This document shows, piece after piece, positions 32,462 to 44,921 of a stretch of DNA of 64,000 nucleotides. Source of the DNA: Trichomonas vaginalis G3 (taxonomy: Eukaryota > Parabasalia > Trichomonadida > Trichomonadidae); contig NC_067207.1 in the NCBI RefSeq assembly GCF_026262505.1, forward strand, positions 7,656,082-7,720,081, written 5' to 3'. Under the pieces are notes generated by a model. It did no database searches, was not told the origin of the DNA, and saw nothing but the letters and a program-made list of their open reading frames with translations. Both the position numbers and the translations under genes were made by a program. Within the stretch, counting starts at the first letter, position 1. Every line of letters starts with the position of its first letter.

Positions 32462-33043
32462 ATGTCATTTCCGAAAAATAGAAGTGTAAGTGTTTCAAAA
32501 GGTTTAATGGCGGTGGCAGATGTGAAGTTAAATTCACCAACTCAAACAAACAGTCAAAGTGTTGTTGTCAATGTCAAAGACAGAGATGTTGAAGTGGGGA
32601 AACCATACGAAGACGAAGATGGTATAACAATAGTTCCTGTAAAAGAACAACCAACATATCCTGAAGTTAGCAGAGACTTAAGTTCTGTTGCAGATATTCG
32701 AAACGACTACCAACAACTGAAAGACAAACTTAAAACTCAGGAGAAGATTTGTCAAGCTTTAAGTATAATGTTAAACTTGGTCGAACACAACCCTGTAAAA
32801 GTGAACTCATATGTCATTGCACCTCATGAAGTTTTGAAAGAACTATTGAAACTTTTGACAGAGGCAGACGATATAAACATCAAAGAAATAGAACCCGACA
32901 TTAGTTGCTGTGGTGTTTCATATAATGTCATTGACAAGATATACGTTATGAAAGGAGGTGAAACGTTGAACTTAAAATATAGTTTCCCAGACGTTATAAA
33001 AATATTTGACGACCACAACATTTCATTAAAATTTATTTGCTAA
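32462..33043 (+). CDS. CCG-motif Polinton protein, unit 2
   Basis: 193 aa, open, with IEPDISCCG. Same neighbours as in unit 1: divergent 139-aa gene on the left and minor capsid gene 4 bases to the right. Confidence 0.65.
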   Translation: MSFPKNRSVSVSKGLMAVADVKLNSPTQTNSQSVVVNVKDRDVEVGKPYEDEDGITIVPVKEQPTYPEVSRDLSSVADIRNDYQQLKDKLKTQEKICQALSIMLNLVEHNPVKVNSYVIAPHEVLKELLKLLTEADDINIKEIEPDISCCGVSYNVIDKIYVMKGGETLNLKYSFPDVIKIFDDHNISLKFIC

Positions 33044-33047
33044 GTAA

Positions 33048-33836
33048 ATGGCAGAAGACATAATGGTTTATACTATTACGACTAAAAACCCTGAGTCATA
33101 TAATTCTATAACAACAAACTTACAAAGTCCTCAAGGACGATATTGTAAACTAACCTTAAACACAATGACGACTAAAGCCTGTTTTGCTCTTTTGACACCA
33201 GAAGACTTTATTGTTGTGAATGGTAAAAAATACTCCTTTGAAGATACTTACTCAGATATACCACCAACAGGTTTTGTTGACTTATTTAATACTTTAAGGA
33301 CGGGTGTAACATGTGCTGCAACTAGAGCAGGTTTCATTATGTTTGGATGTCCGACTGAGTTTACTATAAACGATATGAGTTATAATACAAAACTTATATC
33401 TGGTTTTTACTACCAACAGTTTCCTATAACAGGAAAAGGTGTCATACAAGGAATGTCTGTTCCATTGACTTTAAGCACACCAATCTTATATATTGTTTCA
33501 AACTTAGGTTCAAAGTGTTATTCGAATGTCGACAGAAACTATTATGACCAAAAGATACTTATGCGTATAAACAATACTTTCTCTGCTGGTTTGCCTATTG
33601 TTCATTCGAATGCAGAGTTTTCAGCTTTAGTAAACTCAAACACTTTAGCAAATAAACTTAACCTTAGTTGACGCAAACTTTGTTCCTGTAAAACTTTTAT
33701 GTCCTATGTATTTGTCAATGACGGCAGAAAGTTTCGAATTGGAAGATGCAACTGGTGAAAGTATTGTATTACAAGAACAACTTCAACAACAAATAGCTCA
33801 AGAACAACAAATGCTCAAGGAACAAAGCTCAAGAAT
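33048..33836 (+). pseudogene. Minor capsid (penton-like) candidate, unit 2, broken
   Basis: Same gene as 10220-11017, with the Gln-rich end partly rearranged. About two breaks. Confidence 0.7.
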
Positions 33837-33868
33837 AAAAAAATATTTTTTTTTATTTTTATAAAAAA

Positions 33869-36800
33869 ATGTACAGAATAGATGTTTCAGATTTTTATGA
33901 CTTCCAAGCATTCAGAAATATGTGTCCATTTCGAGACTATAACAAAGCAGTCGAGAATTTGAAACGTTTAGTCATTTATGTTGACTCTGCCCCAGAATGT
34001 TATGTCATGAAAGAATGGGATGTTGTCTTTAACAAACCAAGAGCAACAATAGTGTCTGAACAAGAATGTAGACAGAAACTTAAGAAAATAAAAGTTGTAC
34101 AAGTTGGAAGGAAGATGTTAGATGCTTGGGATATCTTATTGTCAAAGTTAGAAGATTTTTCAGTTCGAGGTATAAAGTTCTATACACCATCTCCAAACTT
34201 CTATTCTATCTTCACTGGATATAAATACGAACAAGTAGAATGGACTTTCAAAGTTAACGCTCCAGAGGATCATAATAAGACAAAGTTACTTGTTGTTGTT
34301 GAGTTCGCCGCCAATCATAAATCCAACTTAGGTACCGGTAATGTTACATATTCTTCCACAGTCCCCACACCAGTTATCGAGAGTGTTCAATACAACGATG
34401 GCAACGAAGTAATTTCAGGCAATCCATACACAGCCAAAATCATACTCGAAACAGGCTTAAATATTACAAAGACATATTATCTCTTTGCAACAGAAAGCGA
34501 AGCTTCCAACGCCTCTGCCACTAGCGTCGCAATATCACAAAATGTTCTCAATGCAACAGCCGTAGCAAGCGGGAACAAGAAAGAATGGACTTTCAAAGTT
34601 AACGCTACAGGATCATAATAAGACAAAGTTACTTGTTGTTGTTGAGACCGACCCGATCATAAATCCAACTTAGGTACCGGTAATGTTACATATTCTTCCA
34701 CAGTCCCCACACCAGTTATCGAGAGTGTTCAATACAACGATGGCAACGAAGTAATTTCAGGCAATCCATACACAGCCAAAATCATACTCGAAACAGGCTT
34801 AAATATTACAAAGACATATTATCTCTTTGCAACAGAAAGCGAAGCTTCCAACGCCTCTGCCACTAGCGTCGCAATATCACAAAATGTTCTCAATGCAACA
34901 GCCGTAGCAAGCGGGAACAAGAAAGAATGGACTTTCAAAGTTAACGCTACAAAGGATCATAATAAGACAAAGTTACTTGTTGTTGTTGAGACCGACGCCG
35001 ATCATAAATCCAACTTAGGTACCGGTAATGTTACATATTCTTCCACAGTCCCCACACCAGTTATCGAGAGTGTTCAATACAACGATGGCAACGAAGTAAT
35101 TTCAGGCAATCCATACACAGCCAAAATCATACTCGAAACAGGCTTAAATATTACAAAGACATATTATCTCTTTGCAACAGAAAGCGAAGCTTCCAACGCC
35201 TCTGCACTAGCGTCGCAATATCACAAAATGTTCTCAATGCAACAGCCGTAGCAAGCGAACAAGAAAGAATGGACTTTCAAAGTTAACGCTACAAAGGATC
35301 ATAATAAGACAAAGTTACTTGTTGTTGTTGAGACCGACGCCGATCATAAATCCAACTTAGGTACCGGTAATGTTACATATTCTTCCACAGTCCCACACCA
35401 GTTATCGAGAGTGTTCAATACAACGATGGCAACGAAGTAATTTCAGGCAATCCATACACAGCCAAAATCATACTCGAAACAGGCTTAAAGATTACAAAGA
35501 CATATTATCTCTTTGCAACAGAAAGCGAAGCTTCCAACGCCTCTGCCACTAACGTCACAACATCACAAAATGTTATCAATGCAACAGCCGTAGCAAGCAC
35601 GAACAAGAAGAATGGACTTTCAAAGTTAACGCTACAAAGGATCATAATAAGACAAAGTTATTTGTTGTTGTTGAGAGCGAGGCCAATCATACATCCGACT
35701 TAGGTACCGGCAATGTTACATATTCTACCACAGTCCCACACCAGTTATCGATAGAGTTCTTTACAACAATGGCACAGGAGTAACTTTCAGGCAAGTCATA
35801 CTTAGCCAAAATCATACTCAAAACAGGCTTAAAATTACAAAACATATTATCTCTTTGCAACAGAAAGCAACACTTCCAACATCTCTGTCACTAACGTCAC
35901 AACATCACAAAATGTTATCAATGCAACAGCCGTAAATAACACGAACGAGAAGAATGGACTTTCAAGTTAACGCTCCAGAGGATCATAATAAGACAAAGTT
36001 ATTGTTGTTGTTGAGAGCGACGCCAATCATACATCCGACTTAGGTACCGGCAATGTTATATATTCTACCACAGTCCCACACCAGTTATCGATAGAGTTCT
36101 TTACAACAATGGCACAGGAGTAACTTCAGGCAAGTCATACTCAGCCAAAATCATACTCAAAACAGGCTTAAAATTACAAAGGCATATTATCTCTTTGCAA
36201 CAGAAAGCAACACTTCCAACATCTCTGTCACTAACGTCACAACATCACAAAATGTTATCAATGCAACAGCCGTAAATAACACGAACGAGAGAATGGACTT
36301 TCAAGTTAACGCTCCAGAGGATCATAATAAGACAAAGTTATTGTTGTTGTTGAGAGCGAGGCCAATCATACATCCGACTTAGGTACCGGCAATGTTATAT
36401 ATTCTACCACAGTCCCCACACCAGTTATCGATAGAGTTCTTTACAACAATGGCACAGGAGTAACTTCAGGCAAGTCATACTTAGCCAAAATCATACTCAA
36501 AACAGGCTTAAAGATTACAAAGGCATATTATCTCTTTGCAACAGAAAGCAACACTTCCAACATCTCTGTCACTAACGTCACAACATCACAAAATGTTATC
36601 AATGCAACAGCCGTAAATAACACGAACGAGGTAGAATGGACTTTCCAAGTTAACGCTCCAGAGGATCATAATAAGACAAAGTTATTTGTTGTTGTTGAGA
36701 GCGAGGCCAATCATACATCCGACTTAGGTACCGGCAATGTTATATATTCTACCACAGTCCCCACACCAGTTATCGATAGAGTTCTTTACAACAATGGCAC

Positions 36801-37689
36801 AGGAGTAACTTCAGGCAAGTCATACTTAGCCAAAATCATACTCAAAACAGGCTTAAAGATTACAAAGGCATATTATCTCTTTGCAACAGAAAGCAACACT
36901 TCCAACATCTCTGTCACTAACGTCACAACATCACAAAATGTTATCAATGCAACAGCCGTAAATAACACGAACGAGGTAGAATGGACTTTCCAAGTTAACG
37001 CTCCAGAGGATCATAATAAGACAAAGTTATTTGTTGTTGTTGAGAGCGAGGCCAATCATAAATCCAACTTAGGTACCGGTAATGTTATATATTCTCTTGG
37101 AAAGTCTCCATATTTATCTGCGGCAACTGTTGTTGCTGAAAATCATACACAACCATTCAAGGCCGGTGAATATATTCCAGTTAAAGTTACATTACAACAC
37201 TTTGAGGCAAAGACAGGAAGCTTCCAATATAGATTCTATGCAGATCAGAAATGGATAGATCTCCCAGACAACAATGTAACTGAAGTAGAAACCCCATCTG
37301 CAATTAAGAAATTACATGCCGACGAAGGCAAAACATATCTACTCAACATTCCAGCTCCAAAGTATGAAGATATCAAAGAAGATGGAAAAGTTAAACTTCA
37401 AATTAGGTTAGTTGGATCCAAAGATCAAGCTCAATCCAATATCATTGAAACAGAGGTTTCACTTCAGAAACAACAATACGTTGCACCAAGCCCTGATGAT
37501 TCCAAGCCAACTCCAACACCTGAAAATAGTGGACTTACTGGTGGACAGAAGGCTGGTATTGTTATTGGCGTTCTTCTTGCTGTTATCCTTATTATTCTCA
37601 TCATCTACTTCGTTTTCTGCAGGAAACCATCTAAAGATAAATCATCATCTGATATCCAAGATGATTCCGGCTCCGGTGTTAATGTGTAA
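33869..37689 (+). pseudogene. Chimeric primase-helicase/membrane protein gene with expanded repeats, broken
   Basis: Begins like the other chimeras (MYRIDVSDFYDFQ) and switches at the same Trp codon. It then has about nine copies of the 345-bp repeat instead of two, followed by the shared Ig-like domain, PTPTPENSG stalk, transmembrane helix and tail. The repeats fall into two sub-types (with KSNLGTG or with HTSDLGTG-like ends). Broken about ten times in the repeat region. Confidence 0.7.
34238..37085 (+). repeat. 345-bp tandem repeat array in the membrane-protein gene
   Basis: Repeat starts (AATGGACTTTC) at about 34238, 34583, 34926, 35268, 35610, 35952, 36291, 36634 and 36979, spaced 339-345 bp. 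345 bp is 115 codons. The first four units are one sub-type and the later ones another, showing step-wise amplification. Units 0 and 1 carry only two. Confidence 0.9.
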
Positions 37690-38427
37690 TTTAATTTAAT
37701 TAAGGATGTTAATTTGGAAGAAAAGTGAGAAAATTCCTAAAATGCTAAAAATGAATTTTCCAAACGTACTTTTTTATCTCATTTTTTTAATTTTGAAAAA
37801 ATTTGGAGAGAAGAACTCTTCGTTTTTGAATTTTGTCACGATGGTTTTAAAGTATATTATACACATGTATTGATATTACTATTTTTGTATATTTTAAGAG
37901 AAAATTATATTCTCCTAAAGTGAAAACAATTTTCCAAATTGCAGCTCCTTCAAAGATTTCTGAAGACTCAACGGTTAAAATTACAGTTTCTATCACAGAT
38001 CCAGCTGGTCAAACTGCTACCTCTTTATTTTTTAGTTTAACTTTTTTTCTTTGATAAATATTTTATTTTATATTTTAAACCCTTTATTTTTTAATTAAAT
38101 CATGTCTTGTAAATCAAATTACAACATAGCAAACTTTTGATTCGATATATATAGTTTACGTAACAAGTGATAGCTCCATTAGAAAGCTGAGTTTTGAAAA
38201 TTACAATACATAGCATATCATTTCCAGACTTTCCCACTTTATTTTTTTTTTATTTTTTTTTAAAATGTTTCGTAATTTCAGGATGCTTTTCCCCTTTAAC
38301 TTTGTTAAATGCGTAATTTTTTTCTATCTGACAACTGGCTTGAAAGATCATTGAAAATGCGATATAAACAATTTCATTTTTTTTCGACTTTTTTTTATAA
38401 ATAAAGAAAATAAATATACAAATAAAA
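37690..38427. other. Convergent intergenic region with empty mariner site
   Basis: Counterpart of 22062-24118 without the mariner. The uninterrupted site is at about 38053-38070 (GATAAATATTTTATT). The rest is AT-rich with T runs. No gene is supported. Confidence 0.8.
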
Positions 38428-41234
38428 TTATTTCTTAATTATTTTGTCATATTTGACAATTATATCCTGTCTCAAAGTATCCAAATCCGCAAACTGTGTT
38501 GCGTATCTCGAAGTGTCTTCGTCGTACGGCTTAATTACATCAGCCCTATCCAAGAACATCATCAAATGAAACGCGAGAGCTTTGTATTTTATCTGCATCA
38601 AAATTGCCAAAGCAGGATGGAAATCTCTTATTGATATGAACAGCAACAAAGCGTTCATTGCATTTCCAGTATCCAAGAAGTGGTGGGCGGCTCTTCTCAA
38701 CAAACTCTTCGACTCATTCGAAAACTCTTCCAATTTGCAGACTTCGACAGAATCTTCCCATCTTCCGTTGTCCTGAAGATATCTTGCGGCAGAAAGATTA
38801 GCGCCAGCTAAATGCATCAATATACAGCCTTCTATAAATCTGTGCTGTGCAAAAAGTGGAACAGCGGTTGTTATCAAAAATTCTGTCACGTTTTGTGGCA
38901 AAATTTTATCTTCGTAACCGAGAAGCAACGCCGAACAAATGCTTGCCACTATTGTGAACTCGCTTTTGTTGGAGAGACTCTTGAAAACTTCGACAGCTCC
39001 TCTTCTATCACCCATTCTGAACTTGAACAACAAGTTGAAAATGGCAGAAATCGGAGTATCTGCAGGAGAAAACAGAGAAGATTGAATCCTCAACGCGGAA
39101 ACAACTTCTTCTTTCCCTCCAAACATGGAATGTCGTGCTTGCAACCTCGGACCTCCCAAACTACGTGAAACACACTTCCAAATAATGGAATCAGTTGGAA
39201 ATCCATGGTCATTAGCTATCTCAGCTATTTGAAGTGCTTCTGACCATGTTCCTGTAGTAGGATTCGTTAATAATTGCTCACCCATAAGCTCTAACCGTTG
39301 CTGGGCGGTTTTTAGCGGTTTTAAGAGGCAGGTGAAGTGATTCTTTTTACAGATCTCCAGTCTCTTGCAATAACGAATTTCACGGCTTCGTCATTGAGCG
39401 GGGAGACGAGGACGAGTCCATTTCCTGTTACAGCGAATGAGGAAACAGAAAAAGGACAACTTTCCACTTTTTCAAGTGAAAAACCAAATTTTCCGTCTCT
39501 CGCGTGTACGTACAATCCGCTGGATGATCTCTCGAACTCTATCCTGTCTATGTCGATGAAAGGAGAGTATGTTTGCTTCGATGTACCGAAAGCAAAGTCG
39601 TAAAACATAATTACGCCGTCTGTGTCAGCAGTTATGATGCAATCGCCTTTCCAAGCAAGACAAGTTGTCCTGGAGTTCTCCCGTGAGTTACGCAGCCTCA
39701 GAACAGGCATCTGTGCTATGCCGTTCTTGTATGTGTAGACTTGGATTTCTCCGGTAGATAATAATACGGCGAAATTGGGAGTATCGCCTTGGAAACATGT
39801 TGCTGGTATTCTGGATACTTGGACTGCAACAGCGGTGATGGATGTTTGAAGAGTCATCGGCTTTTGTTTGACATCATAAAAAATACCAAGGTCGTATTTG
39901 CCGTGGACGAAAACGCCGAGCTCCTCTGAACATATTAGGTCTGTGGCAGGGCCAAGGCGAGTGTGGATTGGAATAACTTGGCGCTTGGGAAGATTTATTG
40001 ATCCACACTCGGTTTTTGAGTACCACAGAAGGACATCTTTGGTAAGGAACTTGATCTTTTCAATGGATGTGCTGGATGCAAGGTAGTTCTGTGTGTATTT
40101 CCCTTCTGAAACGTCTGCGAAAATTATCTTTCCGGTTGGAGTGCCGAAAGCAAGGATTCCGTCGTAGAAATCGTAACAGGTTGGTATCTGTGGTATAATT
40201 TGAGACTGCGCGATGACGTAAGGTATATCATCTTTTATGGCAAACATAACTAAGCCATTTGATGGAGAGAACGCGATGTATCGCTCGGGAAGTGCACGGT
40301 TACATGCAGCGGATAGTGGTAAATACTTCGATTTTAAGTCAAACAGCTCTCTTTTCAATTTTATTGTTCCTGATTTTGTAAAAATGTAGTCTTCGTTACA
40401 GATATAGATACTGAGTGACGAGTCTTGACCATAAACTGTAATTTCGTTGTCATTTGTTAAAGAAGGAAGCAGTTTATGGAAAGATGATTGGGATGATTCA
40501 TCGATTACAAGATTTCGGCCAGATTTGGTCGCTATGTTAAACGTAAGTATTTTTCCTTCAAGCATAATTAATAAAATATTACTAATATGGGGATGATGTT
40601 GAATTTCTACGATTTTTTCTGATTTATCTAAAGTATGGGATTGAGATTGAGATGTTGGAGCCTGCTTGGCATTCTTTGACGTGATAATTGTAAAGGATGG
40701 ACCATTAGAATATAGAATTGCAGTGAATATATCTGAACTATTAACAGCCATCCTTGTATATGTACCAGGAACATCTATCTTCCAAAGTATTCGTGAGTTT
40801 TTCGCTTGATCTTCAGCTTCATACGGCCAAAAATCGATACTATAAATTGTATTTGGTTCTGCAAAGCCTAAAACGATTTTACGGGACCATTGAAGCTCCG
40901 ATACATACTGAGCTTCAGATACTTGACGAGTGATTCCGAGTGTAAGACCTGATTCACAATCCCATAACAAAACTCTTCCGCAATCGTCTGAAATTGCAAG
41001 ATAAGGTAGCTCATAGTGGAATTTAAGGCAAGTTATGTTAGAATTTAGAATTTCAATGGATCATAAGAAAGAAATATCATTTTTAGTAGTTTTATAGAGA
41101 TAAATTGTGCCTTTACCGGCTAATGCAAGTAGCCCACATGCTTCCCAGTCCATGCTCCCTGTGTTGAACACTTTACTAGGTGGACAAAGTGAAGCAAATC
41201 GTATCTTAGCTTTATTAAAAGGATTCGCTTGCAT
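38428..41234 (-). pseudogene. WDR11: WDR11-like protein, host gene copy 2
   Basis: Practically identical to 24119-26926, including the same in-frame TGA (here at 41061-41063). In addition it has lost one G in a run of three near 39327 (GGG in copy 1, GG here), which shifts the frame and separates the propeller part (39321 onward) from the C-terminal solenoid part (38428-39285). With two lesions it is a pseudogene, or the single-G loss is a sequencing error. Confidence 0.75.
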
Positions 41235-41328
41235 TTTTTTTATAAATTGATATCGTCAAAAATTTTAATTCTACAATGTTTTAAATATATTAATATTTAG
41301 TTGTACAGAATCAAATCACATCTACTTG

Positions 41329-41395
41329 AAAAAAAAAAGGTAGTGGGGCTTCCAGGCGCGTTGCGCCCTCTAGCCCCGAAGATGTTTAGTATAAA
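41329..41395. repeat. Polinton terminal inverted repeat tip, unit 3
   Basis: Identical to 27021-27087, 14308 bases further on, again about 95 bases upstream of the WDR11-like start. Confidence 0.8.
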
Positions 41396-41418
41396 ACCGC
41401 TTTTTAACTTCACTTAAA

Positions 41419-43481
41419 ATGCCACGTAAGCTACGTAAGAATATACGTAAGAGGAAGGGAGCATTGAAACATCCAATAGTAAAACTGACACCACAACAAC
41501 AGTTGCAACAACAAATGCTGAATGACCCCACTATGTTGCAACAAATGTCAAGCAACCCTATGCTTTTAAACCGAGTTATTGGTGCACAGAGTGGAGGTTT
41601 AAGAGCGGCACTTTTAGCGAAAATGGCAGGCTATGGTGGAGCTGCAGACGGAACAGCTTATAACCCTCAAAGTCAAATGAATTTGAGTTCACTCAAAAAT
41701 CAAATAACAGATGTCAAAAAGTCAAACATAGACATACAGAAACAAATAAGTGAAAACGAAAAGAAACTAGAATATGACAGACACACAAAGAAACTCAATG
41801 AGTTAAACGTAGAGAAAAAGAAGAAAGAAGAACAACTGAAAGAACTAAGTACAGAGGAATATGCGAAAAAAGTGTCAGAAAAAGCAGCAGAAGTAGCAAA
41901 AATGGAACAAGATGTTATAAATTTGAAAAACCATACTACTCAATATAAAGTACTGAAAGATGAAGAAATAAAACAAAAAGCCCTGAAGACATATATGGAT
42001 AGCGATGAGTATAAAAAAGAAGTTGAAGCAAATGTAAAGGCAGAAAAACTTTTACAGTTGCAAAACCAAACCGTACAGTATGAAAACTTAGCACAAGAAA
42101 GTAAAAATAACGACGCAGCCATGCAAAAGGCAATGAAAAGCGCAGAATATATAAAAGCTAATAATGACTGGTTAGACGCCCAAGCCAACGCTAAAGCAGC
42201 CCAACTTATAGGGTCAATAAGGACAAAAATACAAGCGGATGAAGACAGTTCAAATGAAGCTTTAACGAATGCTGACTTTAAGAACGCCTTCGAAGCTCTT
42301 CATAGTAAGGTGAAACTAGTGAACGACTTCTCATCTGGAAAGAAACTGAAGTCTGAAGGTTTCGACAAAGAGTTAAAAGAAGTAGCACAAAATATGACGA
42401 AAATAACAGATGCAGCAACGAGACAGGCAGTTCAAAGTGCCCATGACGCCGTTAGAACAGCTGTTGTGGAAAGTCAAGAAAAAGAGTTACAACAGACCAA
42501 AAGAGACCTAGTAAATGCTTTCTTAAGAACGAAAAGTCAGGTAGGACATTATGCTGCAGATGGAACATATGTGCCAGCTGGTGGAACTTATATACCAGCT
42601 GGTGGAACTTATATACTAGCTAGTGGAACTTATATACCACCAAACCCTCCAAGAGAAGCACCTGCACCAGGACTACCTAAAACATTTACATCGTCACATG
42701 GACACAGACACAGGCATGCACCAAAACCAACACAACAATCAACAGTTCAAAATCCAGCACCACAACAACAACAACAACCAGCACAACAACCACCTCCACA
42801 ACCAGCACAGCAACCAACAGTTCAAAACCCTGCACAACAACCACCTCCACAACCAGCACAGCAACCAACAGTTCAAAACCCTGCACAACAACCACCTCCA
42901 CAACCAGCACAACAACCACAAACAGAGCAAGGACATAAAAGAAGTAGAGAACAAGGAAACCAAGATTTCTTAAAAATGCTTAAGGAAGACTATGGTTACC
43001 CAGATACTCTTGACTTTAGTGACAGATATAAAGAAGCTATTAGAAAGTTCAAGGAAGGAAATACAGACCCGAACCTATTTAGCTTTATGGTTCAGCACCA
43101 AATGGGATATAATTTCAAACCTGGAAAATACAAGCTCGCTAAGGGATATGATTTAATAGCATATCATCCAAATGACATGAACGAATTTACTCCGAGATAT
43201 TTGGTGTCAGAGCTAAATGACAATTCAACTCTCTTCATGAAACGCGTAAAAAATAGAGACGGAACGAAAGAAGAAAGGTTTATGAGTCCGGATGACTTAG
43301 ATAGGGAACTTTTTAAAAACGGTCTCGGAATATATGAAATGCCAGCAGATGAGGTACAAGAAACTCAACAGGAAGAAGTTCAGATACAACCAGACATGGA
43401 AGAAATAGTTCAGCAACAACAGCTAGAAGAGCCTGAAGGAAACGAACAAGTTCCTCCTTTGGAAACTAACTTCACAGAACT
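41419..43481 (+). pseudogene. Coiled-coil/NLS Polinton protein, unit 3, 5' part only
   Basis: Near-identical to the unit 2 copy from the basic N-terminus to the acidic linker, with a longer Pro/Gln tract (three PPPQPAQQPTVQNPAQQ-type repeats). It stays open but ends where the array stops at 43481 and other Polinton sequence begins. Confidence 0.85.
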
Positions 43482-44073
43482 CATCTTTCTTTAACCATCT
43501 CTCACCTTCTTTTGGTTTGTCGTCAATGGAACGAAGGACATCGTTAGCTTTGCGAACTTGTTCTATAGCACTTTTAAACATCTCTCTTCTCTGTTGTTTC
43601 AGTGTGTCGTCTCTTCTTCTTGTTTCACCAACGTTTGCATTTGTTATGTCATACATTTCTCTTCTTACTTCATGTGGTACAGCTCTTCTTGTTTCACCAA
43701 CGTTTGAGTTCGTAAGTTCAAACATCTCTTGACGAACATCATGTGAAAGAGCTTTACGAGTATGACAACGTTTGCATTTGTTTATGTCAAACATTTCTCT
43801 TCTTACTTCATGAGGTATTGAACGTCTATGATATAAGTCAATAGCAACGTCATTTAAAGGAAAAGTTCTTGCATGGACTTCGTCCTCGCCGCGTTGCGGC
43901 TTTATGAACTCATGAATTCTATCATAAGTTATTTCACCATTGTAGTCTTTTAATGAAGTCAGCGAGTGCTTTTTTGTTTGTTGCGTAATGCTTTGCAACA
44001 TCTATATTAGCTTCTGTAAGAAGTTGTTTTATTTCCGAGTGTTCTAACTTAGACAACTTCCGATACATCTTTA
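43482..44073 (-). pseudogene. Protein with HEVRREM repeats, truncated at the array edge
   Basis: Contains three repeats of about 25 residues built on HEVRREMFDI-N followed by NVGETRRA (the first copy is more divergent, with a CKRC pair). A PQRGEDE stretch encoded by a GC palindrome precedes them. The 3' end is replaced by array sequence. About one further break. No known family is recognised. Confidence 0.45.
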
Positions 44074-44161
44074 GTAGGAAATAAAAAAATATTTTTTTTG
44101 AAAAAATTAGATTAGATTTTTTTTAAGTTATTTTTCAAAATAATTTAATATTTTTATTTTA

Positions 44162-44632
44162 ATGAAACACATGCAAGATTGCAAGTTCTTTTCATACAAT
44201 GCTCTCGCTACTGCCATCAAGAATGAGTTCAGTAATGCTTCAAAATGTTAATGTTATCTTTAACAAGAATTTGTGAAAGAATCTAAGTTTGGTCAGTATG
44301 TCAGACCATTAGCTATCGTCATTGACCGCAAACGTTATACTTCACAAGAGTTAGCAGTAGTTTTGAAACACAAAGGGTTTCTTCGTGAATGTCAAAGATA
44401 CTCATTATACTGTCATAAAGAACTCTAACATTGACTTCTTCAGTATTGTTTTAAATCTTTCGAACAGAAAGAATATAAGAAAGGTGAAACAAATGTGAAA
44501 TATTATCTTCATCTCTGAAGACAATAACGAACAAAGATGTTATACAGAAATTCTTACAAAGGTTGAAGAAGCTTCTATTGACATTGACGAAGGAAGTGAA
44601 ATGGTTGAAGAAATAGACCCTGAAGCTATTTA
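44162..44632 (+). pseudogene. Broken unknown Polinton gene
   Basis: Starts with an ATG after a T/A-rich leader like other genes here and ends in an acidic tail (EEIDPEAI) reminiscent of the IDIDPEMF end of the protein at 60649-61068. The middle reads as a small alpha/beta protein. About three breaks. Function unknown. Confidence 0.4.
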
Positions 44633-44652
44633 AGCAAAAATATATTTTTGGT

Positions 44653-44868
44653 TAGTCTTCATATCGATATTTTACAACAATTCCCCAATGTATAAACTTT
44701 TCATACGCTTTTTCATAAGCTTTATATACCTTCAGAAATTTTGCATAATCTTTAGAAGCATTTTAGATATTGTTTAAATGCTTTGTATGTCTTCAGAAAT
44801 TTTGCATAATCTTTTACATGTTGTTCGTTCTCTTCTTCTGTCATGAGTTCCGAATATTCTAAATTCAT
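44653..44868 (-). pseudogene. Small broken gene with an internal duplication
   Basis: ATG at 44868. The encoded segment KDYAKFLK-YKA and its DNA occur twice about 70 bases apart, so an internal tandem duplication enlarged it. About one break. Function unknown. Confidence 0.35.
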
Positions 44869-44921
44869 GTTCTTTCATATGAGATAAAATTTTATAAAAA
44901 AATAAAATTAGCTTAGATTTT

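Larger units (their letters stand above)
27021..34244 (+). mobile_element. Unit 2: Polinton end fragment
   Basis: Terminal repeat tip to the same fusion point as units 0 and 1 (34235-34244). It differs from unit 1 by scattered substitutions across the coiled-coil and capsid genes, so it is an older branch than the unit 0/unit 1 split. Mostly open, with about three breaks. Confidence 0.85.
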
